Source: Hyalangium ruber
GTDB taxonomy: Bacteria; Myxococcota; Myxococcia; Myxococcales; Myxococcaceae
DNA: 64,000 nucleotides
Assembly: GCF_034259325.1 (NCBI RefSeq)
Contig: NZ_JAXIVS010000003.1
Location: 62,001 to 126,000 of the forward strand
Direction of reading: 5' to 3'
Shown here: positions 55,168-63,783 of the stretch, in pieces
Layout: every line of letters starts with the position of its first letter
Numbering within the stretch: position 1 is the stretch's first letter
Translations under genes and position numbers: made by a program
The notes under the pieces: generated by a model
What the model saw: only the letters and a program-made list of their open reading frames with translations
The model's database searches: none
What the model was told of the DNA's origin: nothing

Positions 55168-56655
55168 TCAATCCAGGGGCCAGGTATGCACGGGCGCGCC
55201 GGACTCGGCGTGCTCGCGGTAGCGCTCCAGCAGCGCGGCCAGTGCGTCCACGCGCGGCATCCGCTCCTCCAGCCGCGCCAGCGTCCGCCGTTGCCAGCGG
55301 GCTCCCGTCTGTCGGGCCGCCACGCGCGCCTCGATGATGCCGAGCATCGCGTCCGCCTCGTCCTCGTTCACTCCCGCCCCCACCAGCCCCCGGCGGGCGA
55401 TGGGCAGCAGCCGGGGCACCAGCTCCGTCACCGGCACTGGCTGGGGCGAGGGCGTCTTGTCCGAAGGCCAGAGCATCACCGCGTCCACGCCCTGTCTCGC
55501 CGCTCGGAGGAAATTGCCCCGCGCGCTGTCGAAGGGAATGCCCGGCAGCAGCGCATCCATCTGGTCGGCCAGCCCCAGCGACAGCCCCAGGAGCAACGCC
55601 CCGTTGGCCACCATGTCCACCACCGTGGGCCCCGCCGGCAGCGCGCGGAACTCGATGCGCAGGTGCCCCTCGTCCTTGGGATCATAGATGGCGCGGTTCC
55701 AGCTCCACACCGTGCTCTGGTGCAACCGCAGCTCGTCCAGCTTCGGCAACTGCCCGCGCGCCACGCACTCCAGCGGAGACTCCGGGCCCACCACCGGCAG
55801 CAGCGGCGCATGCAGCGCCACCGCCTCCGAGAACAGCTCCAGCGCGCTCTCCCGCGCCCAGCCGTGACCGAACGTCACCCGGGCATGCGGCAGGAAGCCT
55901 CCCTCGTGCGGCTCGCCCCGGTCGTCCACCGCCTGGCGGAAGAGCGCCACCCGCGTCTCATCCCACAGCCGCCGCCCCAGGAAGAGCGGTGAGTTGGAGG
56001 ACACCGCCAGCACCGGCCCCGTCACCAGCTGCGCCGCGTTGTACACCCGGGCGAACTCCTCCGGCGCCACCCGCAAGTGGAACTGAAGCGAGGTGTTCGC
56101 CCCCTCCAGCGTCACGTCGTCCCACGTGAGCGTCAGCGTGTCCTCGCCCGCGATGGCCACCTGGAAGGGCGCGTCCCGGCGGCGCCGGATGGCCGCCGAC
56201 AGCGCCCGGTAGCGCGGCATGCCCGTCAGCGCCCCGCTGCCCAGGTCCGCCTCGCGCAACGTGGGCAGGATGCCCGTCACCACCACCTGCGCCCCTTGCG
56301 TGGCTGCCGCGCGGCGCACCTCGCCCAGCGTGTCCTCGAACTCCGCGCGCAGCGCCGTGAAAGGTCTCCCAGCCAACAGAGCGGGACGCAGGTTGCACTC
56401 CAGATTGAAGCGGTCGATTTCCAGCGTCACCCGGGGGTCCACCGTCTGCCCCAGCACCTGCCGGTTCACCGGCAACGGGAAACCCGCCTTGTCCACCAGG
56501 AACAGCTCCAGCTCGGCGCCGATGGTTCGCGGCCCCGCGCCGAAGCCTGGGCGCCCGAGCACCCGACGCAACGCCTCCACATTCTCGGCGAGCCGCTGGG
56601 AGAAGCGCCGGTAGTCCTCGGGACTGAATTCCTCACATTGGATGGCCAAGCCCAT
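55168..56655 (-). CDS. Glutamate-cysteine ligase family protein (GCS2-like)
   Basis: 495 aa. The N-terminal 'TIGAELELFLVDKAGFPLPVN' and 'EIDRFNLECNLRPAL' follow the GCS2/YbdK carboxylate-amine ligase pattern. 'LTWDDVTLEGANTSLQFHLRV' and 'IEFRALPAGPTVVDMVAN' continue the ATP-grasp-like core. It would form a gamma-glutamyl bond, with cysteine or another amine as acceptor. It converges with the LytTR regulator gene 4 nt away. The acceptor amine is not predictable from sequence. Confidence 0.85.
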   Translation of the reverse strand: MGLAIQCEEFSPEDYRRFSQRLAENVEALRRVLGRPGFGAGPRTIGAELELFLVDKAGFPLPVNRQVLGQTVDPRVTLEIDRFNLECNLRPALLAGRPFTALRAEFEDTLGEVRRAAATQGAQVVVTGILPTLREADLGSGALTGMPRYRALSAAIRRRRDAPFQVAIAGEDTLTLTWDDVTLEGANTSLQFHLRVAPEEFARVYNAAQLVTGPVLAVSSNSPLFLGRRLWDETRVALFRQAVDDRGEPHEGGFLPHARVTFGHGWARESALELFSEAVALHAPLLPVVGPESPLECVARGQLPKLDELRLHQSTVWSWNRAIYDPKDEGHLRIEFRALPAGPTVVDMVANGALLLGLSLGLADQMDALLPGIPFDSARGNFLRAARQGVDAVMLWPSDKTPSPQPVPVTELVPRLLPIARRGLVGAGVNEDEADAMLGIIEARVAARQTGARWQRRTLARLEERMPRVDALAALLERYREHAESGAPVHTWPLD

Positions 56656-56765
56656 ACGCCAGACATGGCCATGCCCCTCGTTCCCGGCAGGCTACCTGCC
56701 ACTCGCCTGCCCTCGGCTGCCTGCCCCCCGGAGTGCCAGCCAGTCCTTGACCGGCCGGCGGCCCC

Positions 56766-57164
56766 ATGAGAGGCCGGCGGCCGATGAGCCGCCTGACCTC
56801 CTTGACCCAAAATGTCGCGGAGACTTCTCCCAATGCCGAGGACCCTCGGCTGCGCACCCGCTTCTATGCCCTGTCCCGAGAGACCGTGTGGAACACGGTG
56901 TACGTGCTGGCGGCGGCACAGCCCGGGTGGGACATCCTCGAGGCCGACCAGGCCGAGGGCGTGTTCGAGATCGAATCCCGAACCCGGTTCCTCAATTGCG
57001 TGGACGACGTCACCATCCGCGTGCGCCCGGCCAGCGGACAACGCATCTCCGTGGACCTGCTCTCCCGCTCCCGCGTGGGAAAGGGAGACCTGGGCACCCA
57101 GGCCCGCCGCATCCGTCACTTCCTCGCCGCGCTCGACAACGCCCTGAGCCCCACGCCCCGCTGA
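56766..57164 (+). CDS. DUF1499 family protein
   Basis: 132 aa; an internal ATG at 56,784 is also possible. 'DPRLRTRFYALSRETVWNTVYVLAAAQPGWDILEADQAEGVFEIESRTRFLNCVDDVTIRV' interrupted by usual spacing is the DUF1499 pattern, a small beta-sheet domain of unknown role found in many proteobacteria. No signal peptide or membrane helix. It sits alone between the GCS2-like gene (divergent) and rlmN. Confidence 0.78.
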   Translation: MRGRRPMSRLTSLTQNVAETSPNAEDPRLRTRFYALSRETVWNTVYVLAAAQPGWDILEADQAEGVFEIESRTRFLNCVDDVTIRVRPASGQRISVDLLSRSRVGKGDLGTQARRIRHFLAALDNALSPTPR

Positions 57165-57238
57165 GCCCGTCCCCTCGCGTTCCGGGCGGCCGTCCCTGGT
57201 GAGCCCTCCGCCCAGGTGTGTTATCGCTGGAGCACGCC

Positions 57239-58327
57239 ATGCAGCCCTCCCCTCCCACCCCTCCGGTCAACCTGTACGACCTGCCGCGCGCCGCCCTCGG
57301 CGAGCTGCTCGCGGGCTGGGGCTTCAGTGCCTTCCACCGGGACGCGCTGTGGGAGGCCCTCTACCGCAAGCAGGTGGGGAGCCTCGAGGAGCTGGAAGGC
57401 CTGCTACGGCCCGACCTCGTGAAGCGACTGCGCAAGAGCGCCCTGCTGCGCCGCCCCGCCGTCCACCACGAGAGCTTCAGCAGCGACGGCCTCACCCACA
57501 AGCTGCTCCTGCGCCTGCACGATGGGCAGACCATCGAGACGGTGCTGATGCGCTTCAAGGGCCGCGCCACGGTGTGCATCAGCACGCAGGCCGGGTGCGC
57601 CATGGGCTGCGTCTTCTGCGCCACCGGGCAGATGGGGCTCGTGCGGCACCTGAGCCCGGGGGAGATCGTCGCCCAGGTGCTCCATGTCACCGGCATCCTG
57701 CGCCAGTCCGACGAGACGCTGCGCAACATCGTCCTCATGGGCATGGGCGAGCCCCTGCACAACTATGACGGCACGATGGAGGCGGTGGACATCCTCGTGG
57801 ACCCGCTCGGCCTGGCCATCGGTCCGCGCTTCATCACCCTGAGCACCGTGGGCGTGGTGCCCGGCATCCGCCGGCTCGCGGACGAGGAGCGGCCCGTGCA
57901 GCTCGCCGTCAGCCTCCACGGGGCCACCGACGCGGAGCGCGCCGCGCTCGTCCCCGTGGGCAAGCGCTGGCCGCTCGAGGAGCTGATGGAGGCCTGCCGC
58001 TACTACAGCGAGAAGCGCAAGCGCCGCATCTTCTTCGAGTGGACGCTCATCGCCGGCAAGAACGACACGCCGGAGCAGGCGCACACGCTCGGGCAGCTGC
58101 TGCGGGGCATGGACGCCCACGTCAACGTCATCCCCCTCAACCCCACCGTGGGCTATGGCGGGGTGCCGAGCGCTCCCGAGTCCGTGCGCGCCTTCCAGGA
58201 CGTGCTCGCCAGCTACGAGCTGCCCAGCACCGTGCGTCAGCGCCGAGGCATCGACATCGACGCGGGCTGCGGTCAGCTCAAGGCCGCGGTGGAGCGCCCG
58301 CGACGTCCGCTTCCCACCACACGCTGA
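57239..58327 (+). CDS. rlmN: 23S rRNA (adenine2503-C2)-methyltransferase RlmN
   Basis: 362 aa from ATG 57239; a GTG at 57,218 is in frame. It is a radical SAM enzyme with the cluster motif C-A-M-G-C-V-F-C in 'STQAGCAMGC'. 'NIVLMGMGEPLHNYD', 'ITLSTVGVVPGIRRLA' and 'LAVSLHGATDAERAALVP' are typical. The second methyl-carrying Cys is in 'DIDAGCGQL' near the C terminus. It methylates A2503 of 23S rRNA and some tRNAs. It could alternatively be a Cfr-like relative, but the gene context is ordinary. Confidence 0.93.
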   Translation: MQPSPPTPPVNLYDLPRAALGELLAGWGFSAFHRDALWEALYRKQVGSLEELEGLLRPDLVKRLRKSALLRRPAVHHESFSSDGLTHKLLLRLHDGQTIETVLMRFKGRATVCISTQAGCAMGCVFCATGQMGLVRHLSPGEIVAQVLHVTGILRQSDETLRNIVLMGMGEPLHNYDGTMEAVDILVDPLGLAIGPRFITLSTVGVVPGIRRLADEERPVQLAVSLHGATDAERAALVPVGKRWPLEELMEACRYYSEKRKRRIFFEWTLIAGKNDTPEQAHTLGQLLRGMDAHVNVIPLNPTVGYGGVPSAPESVRAFQDVLASYELPSTVRQRRGIDIDAGCGQLKAAVERPRRPLPTTR

Positions 58328-58393
58328 GCCAGGCCCAGGCACGGGGACAGGGCCCGCGTTAACGTGCGCGACCCCATCCTCGGAGGTCTACGC

Positions 58394-59248
58394 ATGGCCG
58401 CAGCCCCTTCCGCCGCCGCCGCTGGCACGTTCCGCCTCGGTGACATGACCGTCAACCGCATGGGCTACGGCGCCATGCGCATCACCGGCCAGGGCATCTG
58501 GGGCGAGCCCAAGGACCCCGAAGGCGCCAGGCGCGTGCTGCGCCGCGCGGTGGAGCTGGGCGTCAACCTCATCGACACCGCGGACTCCTACGGTCCGGAC
58601 GTGTCCGAGCGCATCATCGGCGAGACGCTCCACCCCTACGCTCAGGGCCTCCTCATCGCCACCAAGGGCGGCCTCACCCGCAGCGGCCCGGGCGGGTGGC
58701 ACTCCAACTGCCACCCCGATCACCTCAAGAAGGCCATCGAGGGCAGCCTGCGCCGGCTGCGCGTCGAGCGCATCGACCTGTACCAGCTCCACACGGTGGA
58801 CCCCAAGGTCCCCATGGAGGACTCGATCGGCGCGCTGGCTCGCCTGCGCGAGCAGGGGAAGATCCGTCACGTGGGCGTGTCCAACTTCAACGTGGAGCAG
58901 CTGCGCGAGGCGCGGAAGATCGTCCCCATCGTCTCGGTGCAGAACCGCTACAACCTCGCGGACCGGGCCAGCGAGGACGTGCTCAACGAGTGCGAGAAGG
59001 AGGGCATCGGCTTCCTGCCGTGGTACCCGCTCGCCGCCAGCTCCCTGGCCTCGGACACCAGCCCGCTCATCCAGGCCGCCAAGCGCCACGGGGTAACCCC
59101 GGGCCAGCTCGCGCTCGCCTGGCTGCTCCACCGCTCTCCAGCGATGTTGCCCATCCCCGGCACCTCCTCCGTGCAGCACCTGGAGGAGAACATCGCCGCT
59201 GCCTCCGTGAAACTGTCCCCCGAGGAGGTCCGCGAGCTGGGACGGTGA
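58394..59248 (+). CDS. Aldo/keto reductase
   Basis: 284 aa from ATG 58394, with CGGAGG upstream. The AKR fold is shown by 'NLIDTADSYGPDVSERIIGE' (catalytic Asp and Tyr), Lys in 'LIATKGGLT', His in 'DLYQLHTVDP' and 'GVSNFNVEQL'. The substrate is a carbonyl compound reduced with NADPH; the sequence does not define it. Its stop and the convergent ferritin-like gene's stop are 1 nt apart. Confidence 0.92.
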   Translation: MAAAPSAAAAGTFRLGDMTVNRMGYGAMRITGQGIWGEPKDPEGARRVLRRAVELGVNLIDTADSYGPDVSERIIGETLHPYAQGLLIATKGGLTRSGPGGWHSNCHPDHLKKAIEGSLRRLRVERIDLYQLHTVDPKVPMEDSIGALARLREQGKIRHVGVSNFNVEQLREARKIVPIVSVQNRYNLADRASEDVLNECEKEGIGFLPWYPLAASSLASDTSPLIQAAKRHGVTPGQLALAWLLHRSPAMLPIPGTSSVQHLEENIAAASVKLSPEEVRELGR

Positions 59249-59249
59249 G

Positions 59250-59993
59250 CTAACCCTGCCCCAGGCGCAGCGGGGACTTCGCTCCCCGCTCGGGCAGGAG
59301 CGGCAGGTGGCTGGCCGCCTCTCGCGTCAGGCCGATGAACGCCCGGGCCGCCTCCGCCAGCGGAATGCCCAGCGTCTTCAGCGTGCGGCGGTGGTCCATC
59401 ATCACCACCGCCATCGCCGCCATGGCCAGGCTCCACCACAGCGCCTGCCACGCCGCTCGCGTGGCCACGCCCCAGCCCTGCCGCGCGAAGAAGTCCCCGT
59501 GGAAGTCCAGGTGGTGCTGCTCGTCCTCGCAGATCTGCTCCAGCCCCCGCCGCATGCCCCCCTGCGGTAGCCGCGAGGCCAAGAGCCCGTAGAAGGCCCC
59601 GCCCACCACCTCCGCCACCAGCAGCACCATCAACTTCAGCCGCAGCCCCAGCAGCCGGCGCCCGAACACGAAGAGGCGCTCGGTCCAGTTGCGCGACAGG
59701 AGCCGCCCTCCCAGCCCACGCACCATGAAGCCGAGGATGCGACCATGTCGGCCCTCCTCCGCCACGAAGAGCTTCAGCGCCGCGCGGTAGTCCGCGTCGA
59801 TGCCCGGAAGCCGCGCCGAGTCGATCTCGTGCGCGATGCGCCCCTCGCCCGCCTCTCCGAGCTGGAAGGTCGCCAGCGAAGCGGCCAGCGCCGGCCGCCA
59901 CGCCTCGGGAATCTCCTCCCCCCGCTCCAGCCCCTCGGGCAGAGGCCGCCGCCTGTTCGCTTCGAAATGTCCCCGCCAGTCGCTCCACTTCAT
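59250..59993 (-). CDS. Ferritin-like domain protein
   Basis: 247 aa. A helical bundle is indicated by two metal-binding motifs, E-E-G-R-H ('FVAEEGRHGRIL') and E-D-E-Q-H-H ('ICEDEQHHLDFH'), spaced as in ferritin-like di-iron proteins. A hydrophobic stretch 'WWSLAMAAMAVVMM' follows. It could be an oxidase or desaturase-like enzyme or an iron-binding protein; the family name is not clear to me. A LytTR-like repeat pair about 76 bp upstream, pointing at it, suggests control by a LytTR regulator. Confidence 0.78.
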   Translation of the reverse strand: MKWSDWRGHFEANRRRPLPEGLERGEEIPEAWRPALAASLATFQLGEAGEGRIAHEIDSARLPGIDADYRAALKLFVAEEGRHGRILGFMVRGLGGRLLSRNWTERLFVFGRRLLGLRLKLMVLLVAEVVGGAFYGLLASRLPQGGMRRGLEQICEDEQHHLDFHGDFFARQGWGVATRAAWQALWWSLAMAAMAVVMMDHRRTLKTLGIPLAEAARAFIGLTREAASHLPLLPERGAKSPLRLGQG

Positions 59994-60260
59994 CGCTCTT
60001 TCCTCCGAGGGGCCGCGCCACCTCCTCGAAGAAATGCCTCATCCCCGCGCGCCCGGAGCGCGCTTGCCGCCGAGCGGTCGCGTCATGCGTCCGAGCGGTC
60101 GCCCCCGCGTGTCCAGTGACAGCGGATGCGGGGACGCACACACGCTGCCACGTGCCACGTTGATGGAGGACACCCACGCGGCAACCTTCACGAGCCCCCT
60201 TGCATGCACTCGGCACGTGGGCACATTCTTCGAGTCAGCAACACCGAGGGAGGTGGAGCG
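59994..60260. other. Divergent spacer without genes
   Basis: 267 bp between the ferritin-like gene (minus) and a small plus-strand gene. Besides the LytTR-like repeat pair listed separately it holds no open frame with coding character and no recognisable RNA. It must contain both divergent promoters. Confidence 0.5.
60070..60103 (-). promoter_or_regulatory. LytTR-type direct-repeat box upstream of the ferritin-like gene
   Basis: CCGAGCGGTCGC occurs at 60,070-60,081 and again, identically, at 60,091-60,102, exactly 21 bp apart. On the minus strand each reads GCGACCGCTCGG, sharing the core GCGACCGCTC with the box before the sugar transferase operon. Orientation and distance (about 76 bp to the start) match that box. 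Confidence 0.6.
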
Positions 60261-60644
60261 ATGCTTGCCATCCATGAGCACGCGACGTTGGAAGCAGCGA
60301 GCAGCGATCTGCTCGACTTCATCCTCTTGCCTGACAACTGGCTCTCCATCGAGCAGCAGGCCGAGGACCCGGCGCTGCGGCCCGCCCAGAACGCGCTCTA
60401 CCAGCGCCGGGTGGGCACGCTGCGCGTCTGCGCCAGCGTCGAGGTATCTCCCACGCTCGAGGTCTTCCTGCGCATCGCCTTCCGCGCGCCCGGGCTCACC
60501 CCGGTGAAGGCCGCCGATCAGCTGGAGACCTTCCTGCGCACCCGTCTGCCCCTCACGCCCAACTCCGAGTGGCAGGTGGAGGTGGACGAGCGCCGGTGGA
60601 TCCACTTCGTGCGGCGCTACGCTGGCGCGCACCTCCGGGCCTGA
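60261..60644 (+). CDS. Small protein of unknown function
   Basis: 127 aa from ATG 60261 with GGAGGTGGAG upstream. It is soluble, with an alpha/beta pattern: 'ASSDLLDFILLPDNWLSIEQQ' then 'RVCASVEVSPTLEVFLRIAFRAPG' and 'EWQVEVDERRWIHFVRRY'. No family recognised. It converges with the cyclase gene 13 nt away. Confidence 0.7.
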   Translation: MLAIHEHATLEAASSDLLDFILLPDNWLSIEQQAEDPALRPAQNALYQRRVGTLRVCASVEVSPTLEVFLRIAFRAPGLTPVKAADQLETFLRTRLPLTPNSEWQVEVDERRWIHFVRRYAGAHLRA

Positions 60645-60657
60645 TCGGCGCCCGCGC

Positions 60658-62271
60658 TCACGCCAGCTTGTAGTAGCGCAGCGGCTGGCCCACGTTCTTC
60701 ACCGCCGTCTCGATGAGCGGACCGAACTTCAAGTCCTGAGTCCAGGGCGCCTGGGACTCGGCGAGCGCCTCGCGCGCGCTGTCCATCAGCAGCATCTCCC
60801 GGAAGCCCCCGAGCGACTGCAGCCGCGCCGTCTGGTTCATTCCCGTGGAGAAGGCCGTGTAGTTGCGGTTGGGCCCGAACAGCCCGCAGTTGACGTGCGC
60901 CAGGTTCACGCCAATGGCCACGCCCAGCCCTGGTAGCTGCACCCGCTTGCACAGCTCCGCCACCTCCTCGCGCGCGCTGAGCGAGGCGGTGTAGTTCTGG
61001 ATGTCCAGCGCCGCGCGCACCACCGCCTCGGCCCGCTGCACGCGGCTCGTCTCGAAGAAGGGCGGGCCGAACAGGCCGATGACGCAGTCGCCCACCATCT
61101 TGTCGAACACCCCGCCGTGCTGCCAGATGAAGTCCACCGCGCGCGCGCTCCACTCGTCCACGAAGCGACCGATGGCCTTGGGGCTGTCGAAGCCCTGCTC
61201 GCAGATCCGGGTGAAGCCGTTGATGTCCGCGAAGAGGATGCCGACTTCCTGATCCTGCGGCCGCAGGTGGTTGCCGTAGGCCGGGTCCCTCAGCAGCTCG
61301 TCGATGGCGCGGCTGGGGAAGAACTGGGACAGGTGGATGCGCTCGCGGTTGTAGTCCAACAGCCGCTGGCTGAGCCCGGAGGCCAGCAGCCGGACGATCT
61401 CCAGCGTGTAGGCGGAGAAGTCCTCGTCGCTCCAGAGGATGATCTTCCCCAGGTGCTCGCCGGAGGAGGTGCCCGAGATGAGCACCACCTCCGTGGTGCG
61501 CCCGCGCGCCTGGCCGAAGAGCTGCCGCAGCGAGCCATCCGAGCGCTTGAGCAGCTCCGGCCCCTGCTTCTGGATGAGGCGCTCCAGGTGCTGCCCGGGA
61601 CGATCGGCGCTCTCGTACTCCAGGTGCCCGTGGCGGTAGGTGCGGTAGTGCAGCACCTGCGGGCGCACCGCGTCCCGGTACAGCAACAGGAAGCCGGGCA
61701 GCCGCACCCGCTGCGCCAGCGCCAGCACCGCCTGATCCATGCCCACCTCGAAGACGGGGTTGGCCAGGTGCCGGTTGCACTGGACGATGAGCTGGTGCTT
61801 CTCCGCGGCGGTGTGGACCAGGCACAGCACCGTGTCGAGCTGCTCGGCCACCGTCTCCAGCAGGCGGGCGAGGCGCGCCGACTCCAGCACGTCGGTGTGG
61901 TCCTCCGGGAAGAGCAGGCCGATGGAGCCCACCCGCGTGCCCCCCACGTCCAGCGCCTGGGTGACGAGCGTGCCGTCCTCCATGCGCCGCACGCCGCTGA
62001 TCTCCTCCAGGAGCGGGCCGGGGTGACGCTCGCCCCAGGCGCCCTCGGTCCAGGTCTGCTCGGCCAGGTCCTCGTTGCGCGTGGTGAGGGCGATGGCGCG
62101 CGCGCCCGTCAGCTCCAACAGCTTCGGGAAGCAGCGATCGAAGGTCTGCGTGAGGCTCTCGCGCTGTTTGAGGCTCTCCTCGAGCAGCTCATCCAGGGCA
62201 CGGTGGAGCTGGCGCAGCGACCGGAGCTCCTCCAGCGAGGGCTCCGCGGGCAGCGGGTACGACGCTTTCAT
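60658..62271 (-). CDS. GAF-domain adenylate/guanylate cyclase (class III)
   Basis: 537 aa from ATG 62271. The N-terminal coiled helix and a GAF-like domain (about 35-190) and a second sensory region (about 190-330) precede a class III cyclase domain. That domain has 'GILFADINGFTRICEQ' (first metal Asp), 'VFDKMVGDCVIGLFG' (second Asp) and 'NYTAFSTGMNQTARLQ' (Asn and Arg of the transition-state site). It would make cAMP or cGMP in the cytoplasm in response to a bound ligand. Specificity for ATP or GTP is not clear. Confidence 0.88.
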   Translation of the reverse strand: MKASYPLPAEPSLEELRSLRQLHRALDELLEESLKQRESLTQTFDRCFPKLLELTGARAIALTTRNEDLAEQTWTEGAWGERHPGPLLEEISGVRRMEDGTLVTQALDVGGTRVGSIGLLFPEDHTDVLESARLARLLETVAEQLDTVLCLVHTAAEKHQLIVQCNRHLANPVFEVGMDQAVLALAQRVRLPGFLLLYRDAVRPQVLHYRTYRHGHLEYESADRPGQHLERLIQKQGPELLKRSDGSLRQLFGQARGRTTEVVLISGTSSGEHLGKIILWSDEDFSAYTLEIVRLLASGLSQRLLDYNRERIHLSQFFPSRAIDELLRDPAYGNHLRPQDQEVGILFADINGFTRICEQGFDSPKAIGRFVDEWSARAVDFIWQHGGVFDKMVGDCVIGLFGPPFFETSRVQRAEAVVRAALDIQNYTASLSAREEVAELCKRVQLPGLGVAIGVNLAHVNCGLFGPNRNYTAFSTGMNQTARLQSLGGFREMLLMDSAREALAESQAPWTQDLKFGPLIETAVKNVGQPLRYYKLA

Positions 62272-62373
62272 GGGTCGAGGATGGCCCCGAACCGCCCGAC
62301 CGGTCCGTCGCCACCCGCCTCCTTGCCCCCATCTTACGGGCAACCGCGCCGGAGGCCACGTCCTGCCCCCCGC

Positions 62374-63783
62374 TCAAGGCCCCCGGGCCAGGGTGGGACG
62401 CAGGCGCACGGGCAGTGAAGCCGGCGCGGGAAGGATCCACGCCTTCGCGGCCAGCCCGTCCCGCTCCCGCGCGAGGTCCACCGAGGGATCGATGAAGACC
62501 TCCGCCGGGCGGCCGTTGAGGGACACGCGCGCGTCGGCGTACACCTCGACGGGGCCCCGGCCCTTCGCCTCGTAGTCACGGGCGATGCGGTGGGCGAGCT
62601 GCAGGATGAGATCGGGCTGTACCGACATCTCCCGCTCCTGCAGCCGGGTGAGGTACTGGTTGGGCGGCACGTGCCACTCCCTGCCCGTGCCCGGCTCCCG
62701 AACCACGAAGGTGACGCTCCCGTTCTTCTCCCGGGCCATCACCCGCCACGAGAAGCGCATGCCCTGCTCGTGCCAGAGGACGTTGCCCTCGTAGAAGTGG
62801 GTCCTCAAGGGGAGCACGAGCTGGACGAGCCCATAGGCCACCGCCACGCCCAGCGCGAGCCGGGCCTTCGGGCCCACGGCCACCACGGCAGGCGCGGGCT
62901 CAGGCGCGCGGGCCCCTCCCGCTGGCAGGAGGCGCAGGCGCTCGCCCAGCCACCGCGGCCAAGCGGGGTCGAAGAAGACCAGCGCCGCGGTGACCATGAT
63001 GACGGGGAACATCCCGATCGGAAACAGCGCCAGGGTGGCCGCGTGGAACCCCACGACCACCACATACGCCAGGGGCCGCAACCTCCGCGTGAGCAGGAAG
63101 GCGACGATCGTCGTGTCGAAGAGGAACCCGCCCCAGGCGGCGGCGAACGCGACCCAGCGCTGCTCCAGCAGTGGCCCCACCAGGGGCAGGCTGGTGCGCG
63201 CCGACAGCCAGATACCCAGGGGCTGAGCGTGGATCAACCAGTCGGTGGTGAGCTTGGCCAGCCCAGCGAACACGTAGACGACGGCGACCTGGAAGCGCAG
63301 CAGGTACGTACACCAGGCCGGCAGCGTGTCGCGGCGCAGCGCCGGCTTTCGCCACGCATCCACCGAGAAGGCCCGGTGCGCCGGCACGAAGCACAGCAGC
63401 CCCGCCAACAGGCTCACCAGATAGTAGTGGTTGAGGTAGTTGGTGACGTCCACCAGCTGGACGTAGCTGAACAGCACGAAGAGCAGCGCGATGGCCACGC
63501 GGTAGTAGAGGCCCACCGCCACGCACAGGCCCAACACCGCCAACGCCGCGAAGACGACGTGGATCCACGGGGCGGGCAGCGCCGGCACCCAGCCGAAGCC
63601 CCAGTAGGTGAAGTGAACCTTCGGTCGCGCGAAGAAGTCGTCGATCCAGCCGTAGGCGAGGAAGCGCACGGCCGATACCGTCACCATCAGCCCGAACGCC
63701 ACCCGGAAGGCCACCAGCGCCGCGATGTCCCGCGGCGCCAGCAGGCGCTCCCAGAGGCCGGCGCGCGCCCGCACCTCAGTCAT
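62374..63783 (-). CDS. HTTM-domain membrane protein (vitamin K-dependent gamma-carboxylase-like)
   Basis: 469 aa. About nine hydrophobic segments lie in residues 20-335, with 'YGWIDDFFARPKVHFTYWGFGWVPALP' and 'LRFQVAVVYVFAGLAKLTTDWL', the HTTM/VKGC-like patterns. The C-terminal part (about 350-469) is extracytoplasmic. Bacterial HTTM proteins are related to vitamin K-dependent carboxylase, but their reaction is mostly unknown. Its start overlaps the upstream imelysin-like gene by 8 nt, a common pairing. Confidence 0.85.
   Translation of the reverse strand: MTEVRARAGLWERLLAPRDIAALVAFRVAFGLMVTVSAVRFLAYGWIDDFFARPKVHFTYWGFGWVPALPAPWIHVVFAALAVLGLCVAVGLYYRVAIALLFVLFSYVQLVDVTNYLNHYYLVSLLAGLLCFVPAHRAFSVDAWRKPALRRDTLPAWCTYLLRFQVAVVYVFAGLAKLTTDWLIHAQPLGIWLSARTSLPLVGPLLEQRWVAFAAAWGGFLFDTTIVAFLLTRRLRPLAYVVVVGFHAATLALFPIGMFPVIMVTAALVFFDPAWPRWLGERLRLLPAGGARAPEPAPAVVAVGPKARLALGVAVAYGLVQLVLPLRTHFYEGNVLWHEQGMRFSWRVMAREKNGSVTFVVREPGTGREWHVPPNQYLTRLQEREMSVQPDLILQLAHRIARDYEAKGRGPVEVYADARVSLNGRPAEVFIDPSVDLARERDGLAAKAWILPAPASLPVRLRPTLARGP

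Noticed and set aside
60130-60230. CACGTG/GGCAC words resembling a sigma-54 promoter
   Set aside because: The spacing does not give a -24/-12 element with GG and GC at the required distance.
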